This document shows positions 63,828 to 64,000 of a DNA stretch of 64,000 nt, one piece after another. Under the pieces are notes generated by a model. That model made no database searches and was not told the origin of the DNA. It was given only the letters and a program-made list of their open reading frames with translations. This DNA comes from Kamptonema sp. UHCC 0994. GTDB taxonomy: Bacteria; Cyanobacteriota; Cyanobacteriia; Cyanobacteriales; Microcoleaceae. The position numbers were made by a program, and so were the translations under genes. Location of the stretch: NCBI RefSeq assembly GCF_029167235.1, contig NZ_JARFTR010000194.1, positions 88,512 to 152,511 on the forward strand, written 5' to 3'. Position 1 is the first letter of the stretch. Each line of letters begins with the position of its first letter.

Positions 63828-64000
63828 GGCTCTTTCGTACTTACTATGCTAAAATATTAGTAAATAATTGGTATCAAAGTTAATTATGAAAAAGATAATG
63901 ACCAAACTGCTAAACCTACCCGGAGTTATAGTAGAAGACAGCAGACAAACAGATGAAACATTAATTTTCTCCGTAAAAGTAGAGACAAAAACGGCAATCT
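63828..64000 (+). mobile_element. ISL3-type insertion sequence, left end
   Basis: GGCTCTTTCGTAC at 63828 looks like the ISL3 terminal repeat (GG-x-TCTTT type). The transposase start follows at 63886. The right end is outside the window. Confidence 0.55.
63886..64000 (+). CDS. ISL3-family transposase, N-terminal part (cut by window edge)
   Basis: The start MKKIMTKLLNLPGVIVEDSR then QTDETLIFSVKVETKTA is the typical ISL3 transposase opening, just before the zinc finger. A second in-frame ATG at 63898 is also a possible start. The gene continues past 64000. Confidence 0.8.
   Translation, partial: MKKIMTKLLNLPGVIVEDSRQTDETLIFSVKVETKTAI

Noticed and set aside
63644..63883. Plus-strand frame at the insertion sequence boundary
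   Set aside because: It is antisense to the interrupted gene fragment and crosses the apparent element end.
34060..64000. Diversity-generating retroelement or reverse transcriptase
   Set aside because: No reverse transcriptase motif (YxDD) or adenine-variable repeat pair was found in the prophage.

Overview
This window comes from a cyanobacterial chromosome, probably a filamentous one. The sequence signs are frequent GCGATCGC (HIP1) octamers, runs of heptamer tandem repeats (STRR type), dispersed palindromic repeats, and cyanobacterial families such as COP23, DUF1818, a DUF4347/RTX giant protein and NblA. The species cannot be fixed from the sequence alone.

Bases 1 to about 34,060 are host chromosome. 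In order they hold a PRC-barrel protein and SMC (minus strand), an RTX-haloperoxidase fusion, an orphan ABC ATPase, a small coiled-coil protein, a GIY-YIG-like protein, a glycogen-to-trehalose block (treZ-treY, with a divergent glycogen debranching enzyme), a 1923-residue DUF4347/Calx-beta/RTX surface protein, an IS630 remnant, a run of exported proteins (COP23, two trypsin-like proteases, pentapeptide repeat), a membrane-bound class III nucleotide cyclase, a duplicated membrane protein, a GDSL esterase, and rpoZ with two partner genes ending at tRNA-Pro(GGG).

From tRNA-Pro to the right edge (about 34.1 to 63.8 kb) lies a contractile-tailed prophage that starts with a tyrosine integrase lacking its catalytic C-terminus. 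A tightly overlapping minus-strand operon (35.2 to 40.7 kb) carries a Mom-like DNA-modification protein, a C5 cytosine methyltransferase, a nuclease-like protein, a BRO-type regulator, a possible 2-oxoglutarate/Fe(II) oxygenase and NblA, the adaptor for phycobilisome degradation. A phage repressor faces it. Then come the terminase large subunit, a tail block (tube, overlapping tail chaperone frames, tape measure, gp25, tail completion protein), a hub carrying two different peptidoglycan hydrolase domains, a spike, a small-gene region with a large diverged inverted repeat, an AntA-type regulator, a Mu-type (DUF935) portal fused to a pyrophosphatase-like domain, and the tail sheath. The window ends in an ISL3-type insertion sequence that appears to interrupt a gene.

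The prophage mixes Mu-like portal and tail-completion genes with a tyrosine integrase, and its structural genes lie in blocks of opposite strand. No major capsid, protease or clear lysis gene is seen here; they may lie beyond the right edge or be lost. The most notable points are lysogen-borne nblA in a DNA-modification operon, the double-hydrolase hub, the portal-pyrophosphatase fusion, the overlapping tail-chaperone frames and the iteron-like inverted repeat near 55.4 kb.
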